64,000 nucleotides of DNA from Ruminococcus flavefaciens (GCA_023662725.1 JAMPIL010000006.1:33229-97228); one strand, 5' to 3'; counted from the first letter of the stretch, positions 17,899 to 27,709 are shown. Notes: a model not told the origin generated them from the sequence alone. A program made the numbers and translations.

Positions 17899-19125
17899 TT
17901 ATTTTTCAACCTGTTTTCTAATAACAGTTCCTTCAGGGAAGACGAGATTTGATGCAAATGAAAATTTCATCATAGCATGATTTGCAGTTTCGATTTCATT
18001 TCCGTCCTCGTTAAAAATCTTATTCAGAATAAGTGTTACAGGTTTTTGTGATGGAGCAAGAAGTTCAACAGTATCTCCGGCAAAAAATCTGTTGCGCTGA
18101 GTGCAGTAAACAGTACCGTTTTCGCATTTTTCAACAACAGCAACTACATCGTATTCCCTGATATATCCGCTGTTTTCGTAATACTGAGACTGTTCAGGAG
18201 TTCCGAAAAAGAAGCCGTTGCAGTATTTTCTGTGACTGACTTTATATACCTCGTCTCTTATCCAATCCGGAAGAACGAAATTATCAGGATTTTTATAATA
18301 CTCGTCTACAGCCATACGGTAAGCATTTGTGACAACAGTAACATAGTATGCCGACTTAGCACGTCCCTCGATTTTAAGGCTTGTTACTCCGGCAGCAGCA
18401 AGTTTGTCAATATGTTCTATCATGCACATATCCTTGGCATTGAGTATATAAGTTCCTTTTTCATCCTCAAATACAGGGAAGAATTCTCCAGGGCGCTTTT
18501 CCTCTACAAGATGATATCCCCATCTGCATGGCTGAGCACATTCTCCACGATTTGCATCACGATTTACAAGATACTGCGAAAGCAGACATCGTCCCGAGAA
18601 AGAAACGCACATTGCTCCGTGAACGAATGCTTCAATATCCAGGTCGGGACTTGTTTTTGCTCTTATTTCGGCAATTTCATCAAGAGAAAGCTCTCTTGCG
18701 AGAACTATTCTCTTTGCACCCAGATCATAAAGTTCACGGGCAGTAACATAATTAACAATTCCTGTCTGAGTTGAAATATGGATCTCCATATCCGGAGCAT
18801 ATCGTTTTATGAGCATAAGCAGACCGATATCAGCAACAATAAGAGCGTCCACATTTGCTTCTACAGCTTCTTTGACAAACTGCTCAAAATAGGGAATCTC
18901 GTTATTTCTCGGCAAAGTATTGCAGGTAAGATAAACTTTTATGCCCTTTGCATGAGCAGCATTGACAGCCGAGATAAGTTGCTCAAAATCAAAATTAAGA
19001 GGTGAGGAGCGCATACCAAATTGCTTTCTTCCGAGATAAACTGCGTCTGCTCCGTAATTGATTGCGGCATTGAAACGTTCTTCATCTCCAGCCGGAGCCA
19101 GAACCTCGAGTTTATTAATATTCAT
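17899..19125 (-). CDS. Peptidase U32 family protein (tRNA/rRNA hydroxylation or collagenase-like)
   Basis: 408 residues starting MNINKLEVLAPAGDEERFNAAINYGADAVYLG, the U32 N-terminus. The Cys signature RGECAQPCRWGY (about 182-193) marks the U32 family. Characterised members (TrhP, RlhA) act in RNA hydroxylation; older annotation is 'collagenase'. I chose ATG at 19125 because GGAGGGAAACGG precedes it; it overlaps the mltG end by 11 nt. Confidence 0.9.
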   Translation of the reverse strand: MNINKLEVLAPAGDEERFNAAINYGADAVYLGRKQFGMRSSPLNFDFEQLISAVNAAHAKGIKVYLTCNTLPRNNEIPYFEQFVKEAVEANVDALIVADIGLLMLIKRYAPDMEIHISTQTGIVNYVTARELYDLGAKRIVLARELSLDEIAEIRAKTSPDLDIEAFVHGAMCVSFSGRCLLSQYLVNRDANRGECAQPCRWGYHLVEEKRPGEFFPVFEDEKGTYILNAKDMCMIEHIDKLAAAGVTSLKIEGRAKSAYYVTVVTNAYRMAVDEYYKNPDNFVLPDWIRDEVYKVSHRKYCNGFFFGTPEQSQYYENSGYIREYDVVAVVEKCENGTVYCTQRNRFFAGDTVELLAPSQKPVTLILNKIFNEDGNEIETANHAMMKFSFASNLVFPEGTVIRKQVEK

Positions 19126-20575
19126 AGCCGTTTCCCTCCTGTTCAGCAGCTTCAGAGGAAGCCAGATACGCATCTATTTCCTCTTCAATACAAGCTTGAT
19201 TTGCTTCATGTTCTTCAAGAGTTTCAGCAAACTTGGTTTGTCCTGTGTAGATATTGGCAATGAAATAATAATAAGTGGTCGGGAAGTTTTCCAAAACTGC
19301 GTCGATAGCTTCAAGTCCGGGATTACAGATAGCTCCGGGAGGAAGTCCGGTTCCTTCATAAGTATCGTAAGCGTCTATTATAGTTTTGTCATAAACGTCC
19401 ATATTCGGCTTGATAACGTTATTTGCATAATTTGAAGTTGGGTCGGACTGTAAGCGTGGAAATTTATCCTTATTATTGAGTCTGTTCCAGAAAACGGAAG
19501 CTACAGTTATCATGGTATCGGTTGTAGCGGCTTCCTTCTGAACGATGGAAGCAAAAGTTATAAGTTCATCAAGAGAAAGATTGAGCGACTCCATTTTAGC
19601 GTAACGTTCTTCTGTCATTTTCTGCTCAAAGTTAAGATATATCTTCTGGCAGACTTTCTCAGGATCCATATCTTCATAGAAGAAATAGGTATCAGGGAAA
19701 ACATATCCCTCCATACGCATAAATTTCAGGCTTGAATTAACGGGGAGTCTTTCTTCAAAAGCGAATCCGTATCCTCCGGCATTAAAATTGAAAATGAAAT
19801 CATCTTTAGAGCATACGCCTTTTTCTTCAAGAATTGCACCGGCATCAAGGAGAGTGATACCTTCGGGGAAAGTTACCTCAACAATTTCTTTATTCTCTAT
19901 TTCATCTGTTGTCAGATTTTGGATAATGGTCTCGTAAGCCATATTCGGGCGGATAAAATGTTCGCCCGCAATATAGGAAGAATCCGCCTTTCTCAAGCGT
20001 GAGAATATAACGAAAAATTTTGGTGATTTGATAATGCCTTCGTCTTTAAGCATCTGAGCGATATCTTCTGTGGTAGAACCGTCTTCAATGATGATAAGTT
20101 TTGTTGTGTCGCCTTTTCCGATACCGAGCATATCTTTTCCGAAGCCTATTATGACCATTGAAAGAATAATTGAAACAGCAAAAATAAGCGTTGTTAAAAT
20201 CAAAACTCCAGGCAGACGATTTCCTTTTTTCTTTCGCTTTTTCTTCTTTTTGGGTGCATTGACTCTTTCAGCAGGTCTTATATTTGGTTGTTCATTATAA
20301 AATTCAGGTTCAGGATTGTGGAAATAGTCATTAATATTATCCATTTTATCATTTTGCGAAAAAATTTCATCGGGGGAGGAATCATTTTCCGGAAAAATCT
20401 GCGGCTGAGCTTCATGTTCCGGTATAATTTCATTTGGAATATCATTTTCAGAAGCCAATTCATCGGCAAGAATCGCCTCCGAATTTGTAGTTTTCTCGTC
20501 AGGAACAGGACGATTTTTTTTATCATCATCAAGTTCTTTTAGAATATCATTTATAAGATCATCGTTATTCTGCAT
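19115..20575 (-). CDS. mltG: Endolytic transglycosylase MltG (YceG-like)
   Basis: 486 residues. A long acidic cytoplasmic tail (1-110) is followed by a basic cluster KKKKKRKKKGNR, one membrane helix (about 124-148), a LysM-like subdomain and the YceG domain (about 200-465). The catalytic Glu is in IVQKEAATT. It cleaves nascent glycan strands to end peptidoglycan polymerisation. It overlaps neighbouring genes by about 11 nt on each side. Confidence 0.92.
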   Translation of the reverse strand: MQNNDDLINDILKELDDDKKNRPVPDEKTTNSEAILADELASENDIPNEIIPEHEAQPQIFPENDSSPDEIFSQNDKMDNINDYFHNPEPEFYNEQPNIRPAERVNAPKKKKKRKKKGNRLPGVLILTTLIFAVSIILSMVIIGFGKDMLGIGKGDTTKLIIIEDGSTTEDIAQMLKDEGIIKSPKFFVIFSRLRKADSSYIAGEHFIRPNMAYETIIQNLTTDEIENKEIVEVTFPEGITLLDAGAILEEKGVCSKDDFIFNFNAGGYGFAFEERLPVNSSLKFMRMEGYVFPDTYFFYEDMDPEKVCQKIYLNFEQKMTEERYAKMESLNLSLDELITFASIVQKEAATTDTMITVASVFWNRLNNKDKFPRLQSDPTSNYANNVIKPNMDVYDKTIIDAYDTYEGTGLPPGAICNPGLEAIDAVLENFPTTYYYFIANIYTGQTKFAETLEEHEANQACIEEEIDAYLASSEAAEQEGNGYEY

Positions 20576-21128
20576 TACAGAACACCGTCCTTTCTTCTGT
20601 TATAATTAAATCGACTTTAAGATCATGCTGTGAAAGCGGGAGTTTTTGAGTAATAAGTTTTTCGTACGAAAGTGCAATTTTACATATATCCGGATTTTTT
20701 TCAAAAAATCGGTCATAAAATCCGCCGCCGTAACCAAGCCGTCCGCCATTTTCCGTGAATGCAAGTCCCGGAACGATACAGACTGTATCAGGAGTTATTT
20801 CGGGTTCGGGAAGAGAAAGATCGGGTTCAAAGATACCAAACGTTCCCGTATGAAGTTCATTGATATTTTTCACGATATGGAATGTCATAATGCCGTTCTC
20901 ACGACATTTCGGAAATGCGATCCTGATCTTTTTTTCAAGAAGCAGTTCGGTGAGTTTCCATGTATCGATCTCCGAACGGAACGAAGCGTAAAGGAGTATA
21001 CAGTCTGCTTTTATAACTCTGCTGTCTTCTGCAACTCTGTTTGCTATAAGAGAATCTTTAGCGTACTTATCGATAATATTGTCTCTGATTCGTGAAAAAT
21101 CAGCTCTTAAGATTTTTTTTTCGTTCAT
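20565..21128 (-). CDS. 5-formyltetrahydrofolate cyclo-ligase
   Basis: 187 residues from ATG 21128, which lies one base after the stop of the DJ-1 gene. The ATP/Mg-binding motif GYGGGFYDRFF (about 133-143) and FRSEIDTW are typical. It converts 5-formyl-THF to 5,10-methenyl-THF. In this operon it fits with thyX, which also uses folate one-carbon units. Confidence 0.92.
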   Translation of the reverse strand: MNEKKILRADFSRIRDNIIDKYAKDSLIANRVAEDSRVIKADCILLYASFRSEIDTWKLTELLLEKKIRIAFPKCRENGIMTFHIVKNINELHTGTFGIFEPDLSLPEPEITPDTVCIVPGLAFTENGGRLGYGGGFYDRFFEKNPDICKIALSYEKLITQKLPLSQHDLKVDLIITEERTVFCNAE

Positions 21129-21129
21129 G

Positions 21130-21672
21130 TCAGTCACACATGATAGCTGCACGCTGTCTGTTGCTTTCAGCTTTTGAAACTACCTTTTCAACCAGTTTAA
21201 GACCAAATTCAATGGCCGTTCCGGCGCCTCTTGAGGTGATGAAAATTCCGTCCTCGGCAACGGCAGAATCACCTATAACAGCGCATTCAAGCTGAGTTTC
21301 AAATCCTTCATAGCAAACGGCATTTTTACCTTTAAGCAGTCCTTTATGACCGAGTATTGAAGGAGCAGCACAAATTGCTCCGATAAATTTATTGTTTTCA
21401 ACGCAGAAATCAATCGCTTTCTGAACATAATCCGAGTTTTCGAGATTAAGCGTTCCGGGCATACCTCCCGGAAGAACGATCATTTCCAGCTCGTCGTTCA
21501 GAGCAGCTTCCTGAGCAATAGTATCTGTAACAACGGTGATTCCATGAGAACTGGTTATAATATTATCGCCGATGCCGACTGTAACAACTTTTTTTCCGCT
21601 TCTTCTGAGCAGATCGATCGGTGCTATAGCCTCTGTTTCCTCAAATCCATTTGCAAGAAAAATGTAAATCAT
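21130..21672 (-). CDS. DJ-1/PfpI (YajL-type) protein
   Basis: 180 residues. The GFEETEA motif (9-15) and nucleophile-elbow Cys in GAICAAPSIL (about 103-112) define the DJ-1/YajL/ThiJ family, linked to protection against glyoxal/oxidative damage. I chose ATG 21672 with GAAAGGA upstream; earlier in-frame starts lie inside the next gene. Confidence 0.9.
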   Translation of the reverse strand: MIYIFLANGFEETEAIAPIDLLRRSGKKVVTVGIGDNIITSSHGITVVTDTIAQEAALNDELEMIVLPGGMPGTLNLENSDYVQKAIDFCVENNKFIGAICAAPSILGHKGLLKGKNAVCYEGFETQLECAVIGDSAVAEDGIFITSRGAGTAIEFGLKLVEKVVSKAESNRQRAAIMCD

Positions 21673-21688
21673 AATAAAAATCCTTTCA

Positions 21689-22579
21689 TTATTTAAAAGT
21701 AACAATATGTTTTTTCAGAAGAAAAGCCGGCTGATAAGACAACTTGGCTTTACGCAGACCATCTATGCCGAGGTCTTCTTCACGATTTAAAAATTTAAAT
21801 TCCGAAGCTTCTGTTTCTGCAAAGCGCTGATTTATTCCTGCATAGATTCCGTTAAAGTTTGTATCGGCTTTTTCGATATGAACACAGAAAGTATCAGAGC
21901 AAAGTTTTTCTCCTATTGTGACAGCGGCAGTTTGTCCGTTGATACGGATGATACCGCCTTTAAGATCAAGTTCATTAAAATAAGTAAAGTAGGTATTTAT
22001 TGCGTACTGTTCGGCAACAAACGAATGATCGTTATAACCCTCCTTGCTGTTATAAGTCATAGTGCAGAAACTGATGCAGTCATCGAAATCCTTTTCAGAA
22101 ACAGGGGAATAGATATAATCGTATTCGCTGAATCTTGCGAGATGATTTCTTTTGGCGTGATATTTTTTCCCTTTGAGCTGGATCAAATCTGATGAATTAT
22201 AGATATAATCCGAACTGTCACGATCGAATTCACAGGTGAAACTATCAGGGAAAAGTTCATCAAGAAGTGCGAGCGACTTTTCTGTAACTCCGTTCAGGAT
22301 AAGAGGTTTTCCAATCGAATCCGTGAAACGTCTAAGTTCGCCGAAAACATCCCGATAATCACCTTTGCCGGCAGGAAAAATGAAATGCGGAATATCATCA
22401 CCAGAGCCGAAAGCTCCGCAGATATAAAAATCTTTATAAAATGAGATTTTTGAATCGGAAAGACGTTTCCAAGCCATATTATTGGCAAAACTGTATTCAC
22501 ATCCCATAAAATCCGATTGTGCAAGAGCAGAATTTATCCGTTTCTTATCAGTAATTTCAATATCCCTGAATTCGAGCAT
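21689..22579 (-). CDS. DUF2156 (phosphatidylglycerol lysyltransferase C-terminal-like) protein
   Basis: 296 residues of GNAT-like double fold similar to the soluble C-terminal part of MprF, without the membrane flippase part. The LKGKKYHAKRNHLARF stretch (about 135-150) and late NREEDLGIDGLRKAKLSYQP are family hallmarks. The substrate of stand-alone members is unknown. RBS GGAGGA is followed by the ATG. Confidence 0.88.
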   Translation of the reverse strand: MLEFRDIEITDKKRINSALAQSDFMGCEYSFANNMAWKRLSDSKISFYKDFYICGAFGSGDDIPHFIFPAGKGDYRDVFGELRRFTDSIGKPLILNGVTEKSLALLDELFPDSFTCEFDRDSSDYIYNSSDLIQLKGKKYHAKRNHLARFSEYDYIYSPVSEKDFDDCISFCTMTYNSKEGYNDHSFVAEQYAINTYFTYFNELDLKGGIIRINGQTAAVTIGEKLCSDTFCVHIEKADTNFNGIYAGINQRFAETEASEFKFLNREEDLGIDGLRKAKLSYQPAFLLKKHIVTFK

Positions 22580-22592
22580 AGTTTCCTCCTGA

Positions 22593-23369
22593 TCAATATT
22601 TATTTTTCATAGAAGAAAAATAATCGACAATCTCATGCATTTTTCCACAAGACATCTTTCCCTCGGGACATTTTCCTGTAGCTACGCATGAAGGTCCGGC
22701 ATGAGAAAAAATATTTGGAGCAACTTCCAGACATAAACGGAGCATTTCAACCGCAACTCCTCTTATTTCCCACTGTGCTCTGTTGCAGCAGCGGTGACGA
22801 AAGAAATTGAACAGTGAACGCACATTCATTGTAACAACAATTTTGGTTTCACAGGCATTCGGAAGAAGAAAACGTGCATCCTCGTTTGCAAGTTTGCGTG
22901 CTTTGGAAGAAGCGCTTTTTTCGTCAAGACCCTGAGCAATAAAATCTGATTTATGTTTTTCAGTGAGCATATCTGCGATTTTGGCATAGCTTTCCGTTAT
23001 TGTACGAATCACGTTGTCGTATTCCTGCTTTGCTTCAGGAAGTTCTTCAACAGACGGCGGAGTAACGAATTCAAAACCGTTTTCATTCACATACCGCTGG
23101 CTTTTCTGAGAATACGAAGCGATTCTGTGACGGACAAGCTGATGCGAGCAGGCACGGGAGATGCCTTCGATTCCAAAAGTGAAACTAACGTGTTCCATAA
23201 CGCTTTCATGACCGATAGAAACGAGCATATTGATAAAATCTTTTATTTTTTCATCAGAAAGTCCCTCACGAAGCGAGCTGATATCGCTGCTTGAATAGCA
23301 TAGTTTTGCAGCAGTTGCCGCAAGTTTTTCCGGTTCCGGCGTATGTTCAAGAAGAGTAACTTTTATCAT
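22593..23369 (-). CDS. thyX: Flavin-dependent thymidylate synthase
   Basis: 258 residues. The ThyX motif R-H-R-x7-S is present as RHRIASYSQKS (about 80-90). The C-terminal NVRSLFNFFRHRCCNRAQWEI is typical. It makes dTMP using FAD, NADPH and methylene-THF. First gene of the minus-strand operon; RBS GGAGGTATTTTT. No thyA is visible in the window. Confidence 0.95.
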   Translation of the reverse strand: MIKVTLLEHTPEPEKLAATAAKLCYSSSDISSLREGLSDEKIKDFINMLVSIGHESVMEHVSFTFGIEGISRACSHQLVRHRIASYSQKSQRYVNENGFEFVTPPSVEELPEAKQEYDNVIRTITESYAKIADMLTEKHKSDFIAQGLDEKSASSKARKLANEDARFLLPNACETKIVVTMNVRSLFNFFRHRCCNRAQWEIRGVAVEMLRLCLEVAPNIFSHAGPSCVATGKCPEGKMSCGKMHEIVDYFSSMKNKY

Positions 23370-23482
23370 AAAAATACCTCCAGTAAATTAAAAATAATCA
23401 TTTTTATTTTACCATTTATCAGCCGTTAAGTCAAGGATTAGATAACATTATAGGAAAAATAATTTGAAAACTTGATTTTCAC

Positions 23483-23511
23483 TTGTAATTATCTACAAGC
23501 TATGATATAAT
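23483..23511 (+). promoter_or_regulatory. Promoter of the TfoX-like gene
   Basis: TTGTAA (23483-23488) - 17 nt - TATAAT (23506-23511), followed by an RBS and gene start at 23549. Confidence 0.65.
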
Positions 23512-23548
23512 TGATAATAACAATATACAGGAGATACGAGGTGAAAAA

Positions 23549-23872
23549 ATGGCTTCCAGCAAAGATTATCTTGAATTTGTTTTAGAACAGCTTTCCGATT
23601 TGGACGGTGTTTCGCACAGAGCCATGATGGGTGAGTATATAATCTATTATCGAGGTAAAGTAGCCGGCGGAATATATGATAACAGATTCCTTGTTAAACC
23701 GGTAGAAGCGGCTAAAAATATTATGCCTGATGCTCCGCATGAATTGCCATACAAAGGAGCAAAGGAAATGCTTCTGGTCGAAGATCTTGATAACAGAGAA
23801 TTTCTGGCAGAATTGCTTGAATCAATGTATGACGAACTTCCTGAACCTAAGAAAAAGAAACCTAAAAAATAA
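23549..23872 (+). CDS. TfoX/Sxy N-terminal domain protein
   Basis: 107 residues. The MMGEYIIYYRGKVAGGIYDNRFLVKP stretch is the TfoX_N fold signature (positions about 27-52), with a Lys-rich tail. Only the N-terminal domain is present, as in many Clostridia. Despite the name, a competence role is not shown for such short forms. Confidence 0.85.
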   Translation: MASSKDYLEFVLEQLSDLDGVSHRAMMGEYIIYYRGKVAGGIYDNRFLVKPVEAAKNIMPDAPHELPYKGAKEMLLVEDLDNREFLAELLESMYDELPEPKKKKPKK

Positions 23873-23892
23873 TCGGTTAAAAGGGGAATACT

Positions 23893-25131
23893 ATGAATAA
23901 GAAAATTTTTTCAGCAATTTTTGCAGGAATCATGACGTTTTCTGCAATACCAACAGCAGTTTCAGCCGAATCGCTGTCAGAAATAAAAGGCGATGTTAAT
24001 TCAGACGGAGAATTTAATGTTTCAGACCTTGTTTTAATGCAAAGATGGCTTCTGAACGACAGCATAAAGCTTGAAAATTGGAGAATGGGTGATTTTTGTG
24101 AAGACGGAGTTCTTGATTCATTTGATTTTTGTCTCATGCGAAATGAACTGATCAGTAAAAATTCTGAAATTCAGGGAAGAAAAATCGAAGTTTCCAACAT
24201 TGAGGAGCTTTTTGCCGCAGCGAGAAATGCTCAGCCGGGAGACACTATTTTAGTTGCACCAGGAACGTATGATTACACCACATATCAGGGAGCGCAGAAA
24301 ATTGACACATCTGCCGAGGGAACAAATGAAGCTCCGATAACTCTTACGGCAGCTGATCCGGAAAATCCTCCAGTCATCACAGGTACAACTGCGGAAAACG
24401 GCTATGTACTGCAAATAACCGGCGATTATTGGATAGTTGAGAATCTTATCATAACAACTTCGCAAAAGGGAATAGTGCTTGATAATTCCAATCATACCAT
24501 TATCCGAAATTGCGATATTGGAAATACTGGCTCGGAGGCAGTCGCACTTCGTGACGGAAGTTCCTATTGTCTTGTTCAGAACTGCCATATTCATGACAGC
24601 GGTCTTATTACCCCCGGTTACGGCGAGGGAGTTTATATCGGAAGCTCGTATACGGTTAGCGGATTTGATTATAAATGCGACAATAATACAGTTGACGGAT
24701 GCACGTTTAAAAATATTGCTGCCGAACATGTTGATGTAAAAGAATTTACGACAGGAACAGAAATTTTTAACTGTACTTTTTACGGCGACGGTATGAGCGG
24801 ACAAAACTTCGCCGGAAGCTTTATCGACATTGCTGGAAATGAATGCTACGTTCATGATAATATTGGTTACAGAAATAATAATTCCCAAATAGTCGCAGCA
24901 TTCGAGATACACGATCAGGCAGACGGTTGGGGCTATCATAACAGGTTTGAAAATAATACCCTTTATATGGACAGAGAATACGGTGAAATTGATACAAGCC
25001 GCAGAATGTATGTTGTTGACGGCTGGTTCAGCGACTTTACAGTTAAAAATAATCTTGTGGATTACGGAAGCGGTCTTGAAAAAGCTCTGCCCGAGCATTA
25101 TAATTCCGACTATGCAACATTTGAGGACTAA
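23893..25131 (+). CDS. Secreted dockerin protein with right-handed beta-helix (pectate lyase-like) domain
   Basis: 412 residues. A signal peptide (1-25, cleavage after VSA) is followed by a type I dockerin at residues ~31-95: two Ca-binding repeats, DVNSDGEFNVSDLVLMQRWL and a divergent second one (FCEDGVLDSFDFCLMRNEL). The rest is a parallel beta-helix with PGDTILVAPGTYDY and repeated asparagine ladders, like PL9/PL1-type polysaccharide lyases. The dockerin stands at the N-terminus, whereas most enzymes carry it at the C-terminus. It is presumably a cellulosomal pectin-active enzyme; catalytic residues cannot be confirmed by eye. Confidence 0.87.
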   Translation: MNKKIFSAIFAGIMTFSAIPTAVSAESLSEIKGDVNSDGEFNVSDLVLMQRWLLNDSIKLENWRMGDFCEDGVLDSFDFCLMRNELISKNSEIQGRKIEVSNIEELFAAARNAQPGDTILVAPGTYDYTTYQGAQKIDTSAEGTNEAPITLTAADPENPPVITGTTAENGYVLQITGDYWIVENLIITTSQKGIVLDNSNHTIIRNCDIGNTGSEAVALRDGSSYCLVQNCHIHDSGLITPGYGEGVYIGSSYTVSGFDYKCDNNTVDGCTFKNIAAEHVDVKEFTTGTEIFNCTFYGDGMSGQNFAGSFIDIAGNECYVHDNIGYRNNNSQIVAAFEIHDQADGWGYHNRFENNTLYMDREYGEIDTSRRMYVVDGWFSDFTVKNNLVDYGSGLEKALPEHYNSDYATFED

Positions 25132-25211
25132 TGTAAACTCATGAAATATCGCCGTTTTATCCGACCGATAATATTTTTTATAAAAAATCAGGAAAAAAAT
25201 TCCGTAAACAC

Positions 25212-25240
25212 TTGAAAAATTCTTAAAAATGGTGTAAAAT
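25212..25240 (+). promoter_or_regulatory. Promoter of pgk
   Basis: TTGAAA (25212-25217) - 17 nt - TAAAAT (25235-25240). Shares ACTTGAAAAATT-CTTAAAA with the pgi promoter. Confidence 0.65.
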
Positions 25241-25310
25241 AGTATTGAAGGTTGTTATTATATTAACAACGCTTAATAAAGTATCTTAATAACGAAAGGA
25301 TGTCATACCA

Positions 25311-26531
25311 ATGGCAGGATTAAACAAAGTTACTGTAGAAGACATTAATGTAAAGGGCAGAAAGGTTCTTGTAAGAGTTGATTTCAACGTTCCGCTCAAG
25401 GACGGTGTTATCACAAACGACAACCGTATCCAGGCTGCTCTTCCTACTATCAATAAGCTCGTTGAGGGCGGAGCAAAGATTGTTCTTTGTTCACATCTCG
25501 GTAAACCGAAGAATGGTCCAGAGGATAAGTTCTCACTCGCTCCTGCTGCTGCAAGACTTGCAGAGCTTGTAAACACAAAGGTTGTATTCGCTAAGGACGA
25601 TATTGTTGTAGGCGAAAATGCTAAGAAGGCTGTTGATGAAATGACAGACGGTGAGATCGTTGTTCTTGAAAATACAAGATTCCGTGGTGCTGAGGAAACA
25701 AAGAACGGCGAAGAATTCTCTAAAGAACTTGCAGATCTTGTTGACGGCGAAGTATTCGTTATGGACGCTTTTGGTTCGGCTCACCGTGCTCATGCTTCAA
25801 CCGCAGGTGTTACAAAGTTTGTTAAGGAAACGGCAGTAGGCTATCTTATGCAGAAAGAGATCCAGTATCTCGGAAATGCAGTTGAAGTTCCTGAAAGACC
25901 GTTTGTTGCTATCCTCGGCGGAGCAAAGGTCGCAGACAAACTCAACGTTATCTCAAATCTTCTCGAAAAGTGTGATACTCTCATCATCGGCGGTGGTATG
26001 GCTTATACATTCATCAAAGCTAAGGGCGGTTCTATCGGAACATCTCTCGTAGACGATGAAAAGATTGATTACTGTAAGGAAATGCTCGAAAAGGCTGAAT
26101 CTCTCGGCAAGAAGATTCTTCTTCCTGTTGATACAACTGTTGCGGCAGAATTCCCGAATCCAATCGACGCTGAAATTGCAGTTGAAAACGTAGATTCCGA
26201 TAAGATTCCTGCTGATAAGATGGGACTCGATATCGGTGTTAAGACTCAGGAACTCTTTGCTGAGGCTGTTAAGTCTGCAAAGACAGTTGTTTGGAACGGA
26301 CCTATGGGCGTTTTCGAGAATCCTGTTCTTGCTAAGGGTACAATTGCAGTTGCAAAGGCTCTTGCTGAAACAGACGCTACAACTATTATCGGTGGCGGCG
26401 ACTCAGCAGCAGCAGTTATGCAGCTCGGCTTTGCTGACAAGATGAGCCATATCTCCACAGGCGGCGGTGCTTCTCTCGAATACCTCGAGGGCAAGGTTCT
26501 TCCGGGTGTTGCAGCAATCGCAGAAAAGTAA
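25311..26531 (+). CDS. pgk: Phosphoglycerate kinase
   Basis: 406 residues. PGK motifs: [11 protein letters not shown] (about 22-32), [22 protein letters not shown] and GGGDSAAA near the C-terminus. It transfers phosphate from 1,3-bisphosphoglycerate to ADP. First gene of a glycolytic stretch (pgk-tpiA-gpmI). Confidence 0.97.
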   Translation: MAGLNKVTVEDINVKGRKVLVRVDFNVPLKDGVITNDNRIQAALPTINKLVEGGAKIVLCSHLGKPKNGPEDKFSLAPAAARLAELVNTKVVFAKDDIVVGENAKKAVDEMTDGEIVVLENTRFRGAEETKNGEEFSKELADLVDGEVFVMDAFGSAHRAHASTAGVTKFVKETAVGYLMQKEIQYLGNAVEVPERPFVAILGGAKVADKLNVISNLLEKCDTLIIGGGMAYTFIKAKGGSIGTSLVDDEKIDYCKEMLEKAESLGKKILLPVDTTVAAEFPNPIDAEIAVENVDSDKIPADKMGLDIGVKTQELFAEAVKSAKTVVWNGPMGVFENPVLAKGTIAVAKALAETDATTIIGGGDSAAAVMQLGFADKMSHISTGGGASLEYLEGKVLPGVAAIAEK

Positions 26532-26598
26532 TTCTATAAATCAATAGGGCGGGTAGAGATATTCGCCCTTATTGCAGTAATGAGGTGTCGATACGCAT

Positions 26599-26766
26599 AT
26601 GCTTCAAGATTTAAATATGACTTTATTGAGCATTGATACATCTCTTGTATGGATTTCATGGATTGTATTCATCGTATCAATAATAACTGCAATGGTGTAC
26701 ATTTACAAGCTGATCGAATCTAAAAAATTTAAAAAAGGCAAAGAGATTATATCCGGACTTGATTAA
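26599..26766 (+). CDS. Small single-span membrane protein (55 aa)
   Basis: MLQDLNMTLL... to ...ISGLD, 55 residues with one strong hydrophobic helix (about 15-36) and a Lys-rich cytoplasmic end. GAGGTG lies 11 nt before the ATG. It is the first of five tandem small membrane-protein genes between pgk and tpiA. Function unknown. Confidence 0.55.
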   Translation: MLQDLNMTLLSIDTSLVWISWIVFIVSIITAMVYIYKLIESKKFKKGKEIISGLD

Positions 26767-26953
26767 GCCAATAGAAAAGGATATTAAGAAATACACCATT
26801 CTGCTTATTTCGGTTCTGGTATTAGGATTTGCTCAATTTATAGCCGTTTTGTGTCTATATGGAAAGGCTTTTCATGATCAGGAACACCAACATCAGTGCA
26901 ATTCTGAATCGATGCAGCCGCTTACCTTTATTATGCATAATATTGATGATTGA
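26759..26953 (+). CDS. Small membrane protein (64 aa)
   Basis: Starts at TTG 26759, overlapping the previous gene by 8 nt, which suggests translational coupling. 64 residues with one hydrophobic helix (about 13-34) and a His/Gln-rich tail (FHDQEHQHQC). No family recognised. Confidence 0.5.
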   Translation: MIKPIEKDIKKYTILLISVLVLGFAQFIAVLCLYGKAFHDQEHQHQCNSESMQPLTFIMHNIDD

Positions 26954-27041
26954 TTTGGACGCTTGGGGAATTATTGAACCAGAAGAATAAATTTAAAAAT
27001 GCGGAATGGAACTGATGGCAACGCATTGAGGCGGTGGGTTT

Positions 27042-27481
27042 ATGATCGGATATATCTTAGAAAAATTTGTGAACTCCTTAGATGGATTAGTGATGTCTCT
27101 CTTTATGTTCTTCGTTGTTTTGCCGATTGTTTTTTAATATTTTTTGTAAGCGTCGTTTATGCGGCACAGGCGTTCGGTTATTATCTCATAATAAGGAATG
27201 AGACATACCTCAGGAGAGGTTGGAGTTTTACATATGCGGATATTATCACAGAGGACGGTGTGACTTCAAAGCTTTGTTGGTTTACCGAGCAGAGATCATC
27301 CACACACAGTTTTCATGATTTTTCATATGATGATACTTTGCCGATCCTTTACAAAACAAAGAGACCGAAAAAGTTTATCCGTTGTGACGAGAAATATTGG
27401 CATGATAAGATGTGCGCAAGATGCGTCATAGCGATGTTATTTGGAATTATGATCCTTTTACTGATTATTTTCGGATTTTAA
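27042..27481 (+). CDS. Two-span membrane protein, probably frameshifted at a T run
   Basis: From ATG 27042 (GAGGCGG upstream) a frame encodes MIGYILEKFVNSLDGLVMSL and a membrane helix, but stops at 27135-27137. The next frame continues smoothly as LIFFVSVVYAAQAFG and runs to 27481, ending in a second helix. The two frames join if one T is added to the T run at 27129-27135. Read alone, the downstream frame can also start at 26999 with a poorly hydrophobic, Arg-rich N-terminus. Either a one-base deletion, slippage, or a sequencing error explains this. No family recognised. Confidence 0.5.
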
Positions 27482-27494
27482 TAAGGAGATTATT

Positions 27495-27704
27495 ATGAAA
27501 ATCATAAATAAAATAAAAGAGGATTATTCAGCCGAAGTTTTGCTTTTAGCAATTTTAAGCTTTTTAGCGGGATTAACAGTTGGATTTTTGATTTCACCTG
27601 TTAAAAGGGGAATAATTATCGGAAGCTATAACGGTTGCAATAATCGAATTACAGATTCAAATAAGGTAAACAAAAAAACGGAAAATTCTTCGAATGGATC
27701 TTAA
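27495..27704 (+). CDS. Small membrane protein (69 aa)
   Basis: 69 residues with a good RBS (AAGGAGATT). One hydrophobic helix (about 13-35) is followed by a polar Asn/Ser/Lys-rich tail. Function unknown; part of the small membrane-protein series. Confidence 0.6.
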   Translation: MKIINKIKEDYSAEVLLLAILSFLAGLTVGFLISPVKRGIIIGSYNGCNNRITDSNKVNKKTENSSNGS

Positions 27705-27709
27705 AAACT

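Noticed and set aside
24250-25098. 282-codon minus-strand frame
   Set aside because: Lies opposite the beta-helix protein; Cys/Ile-rich sequence without RBS or domain.
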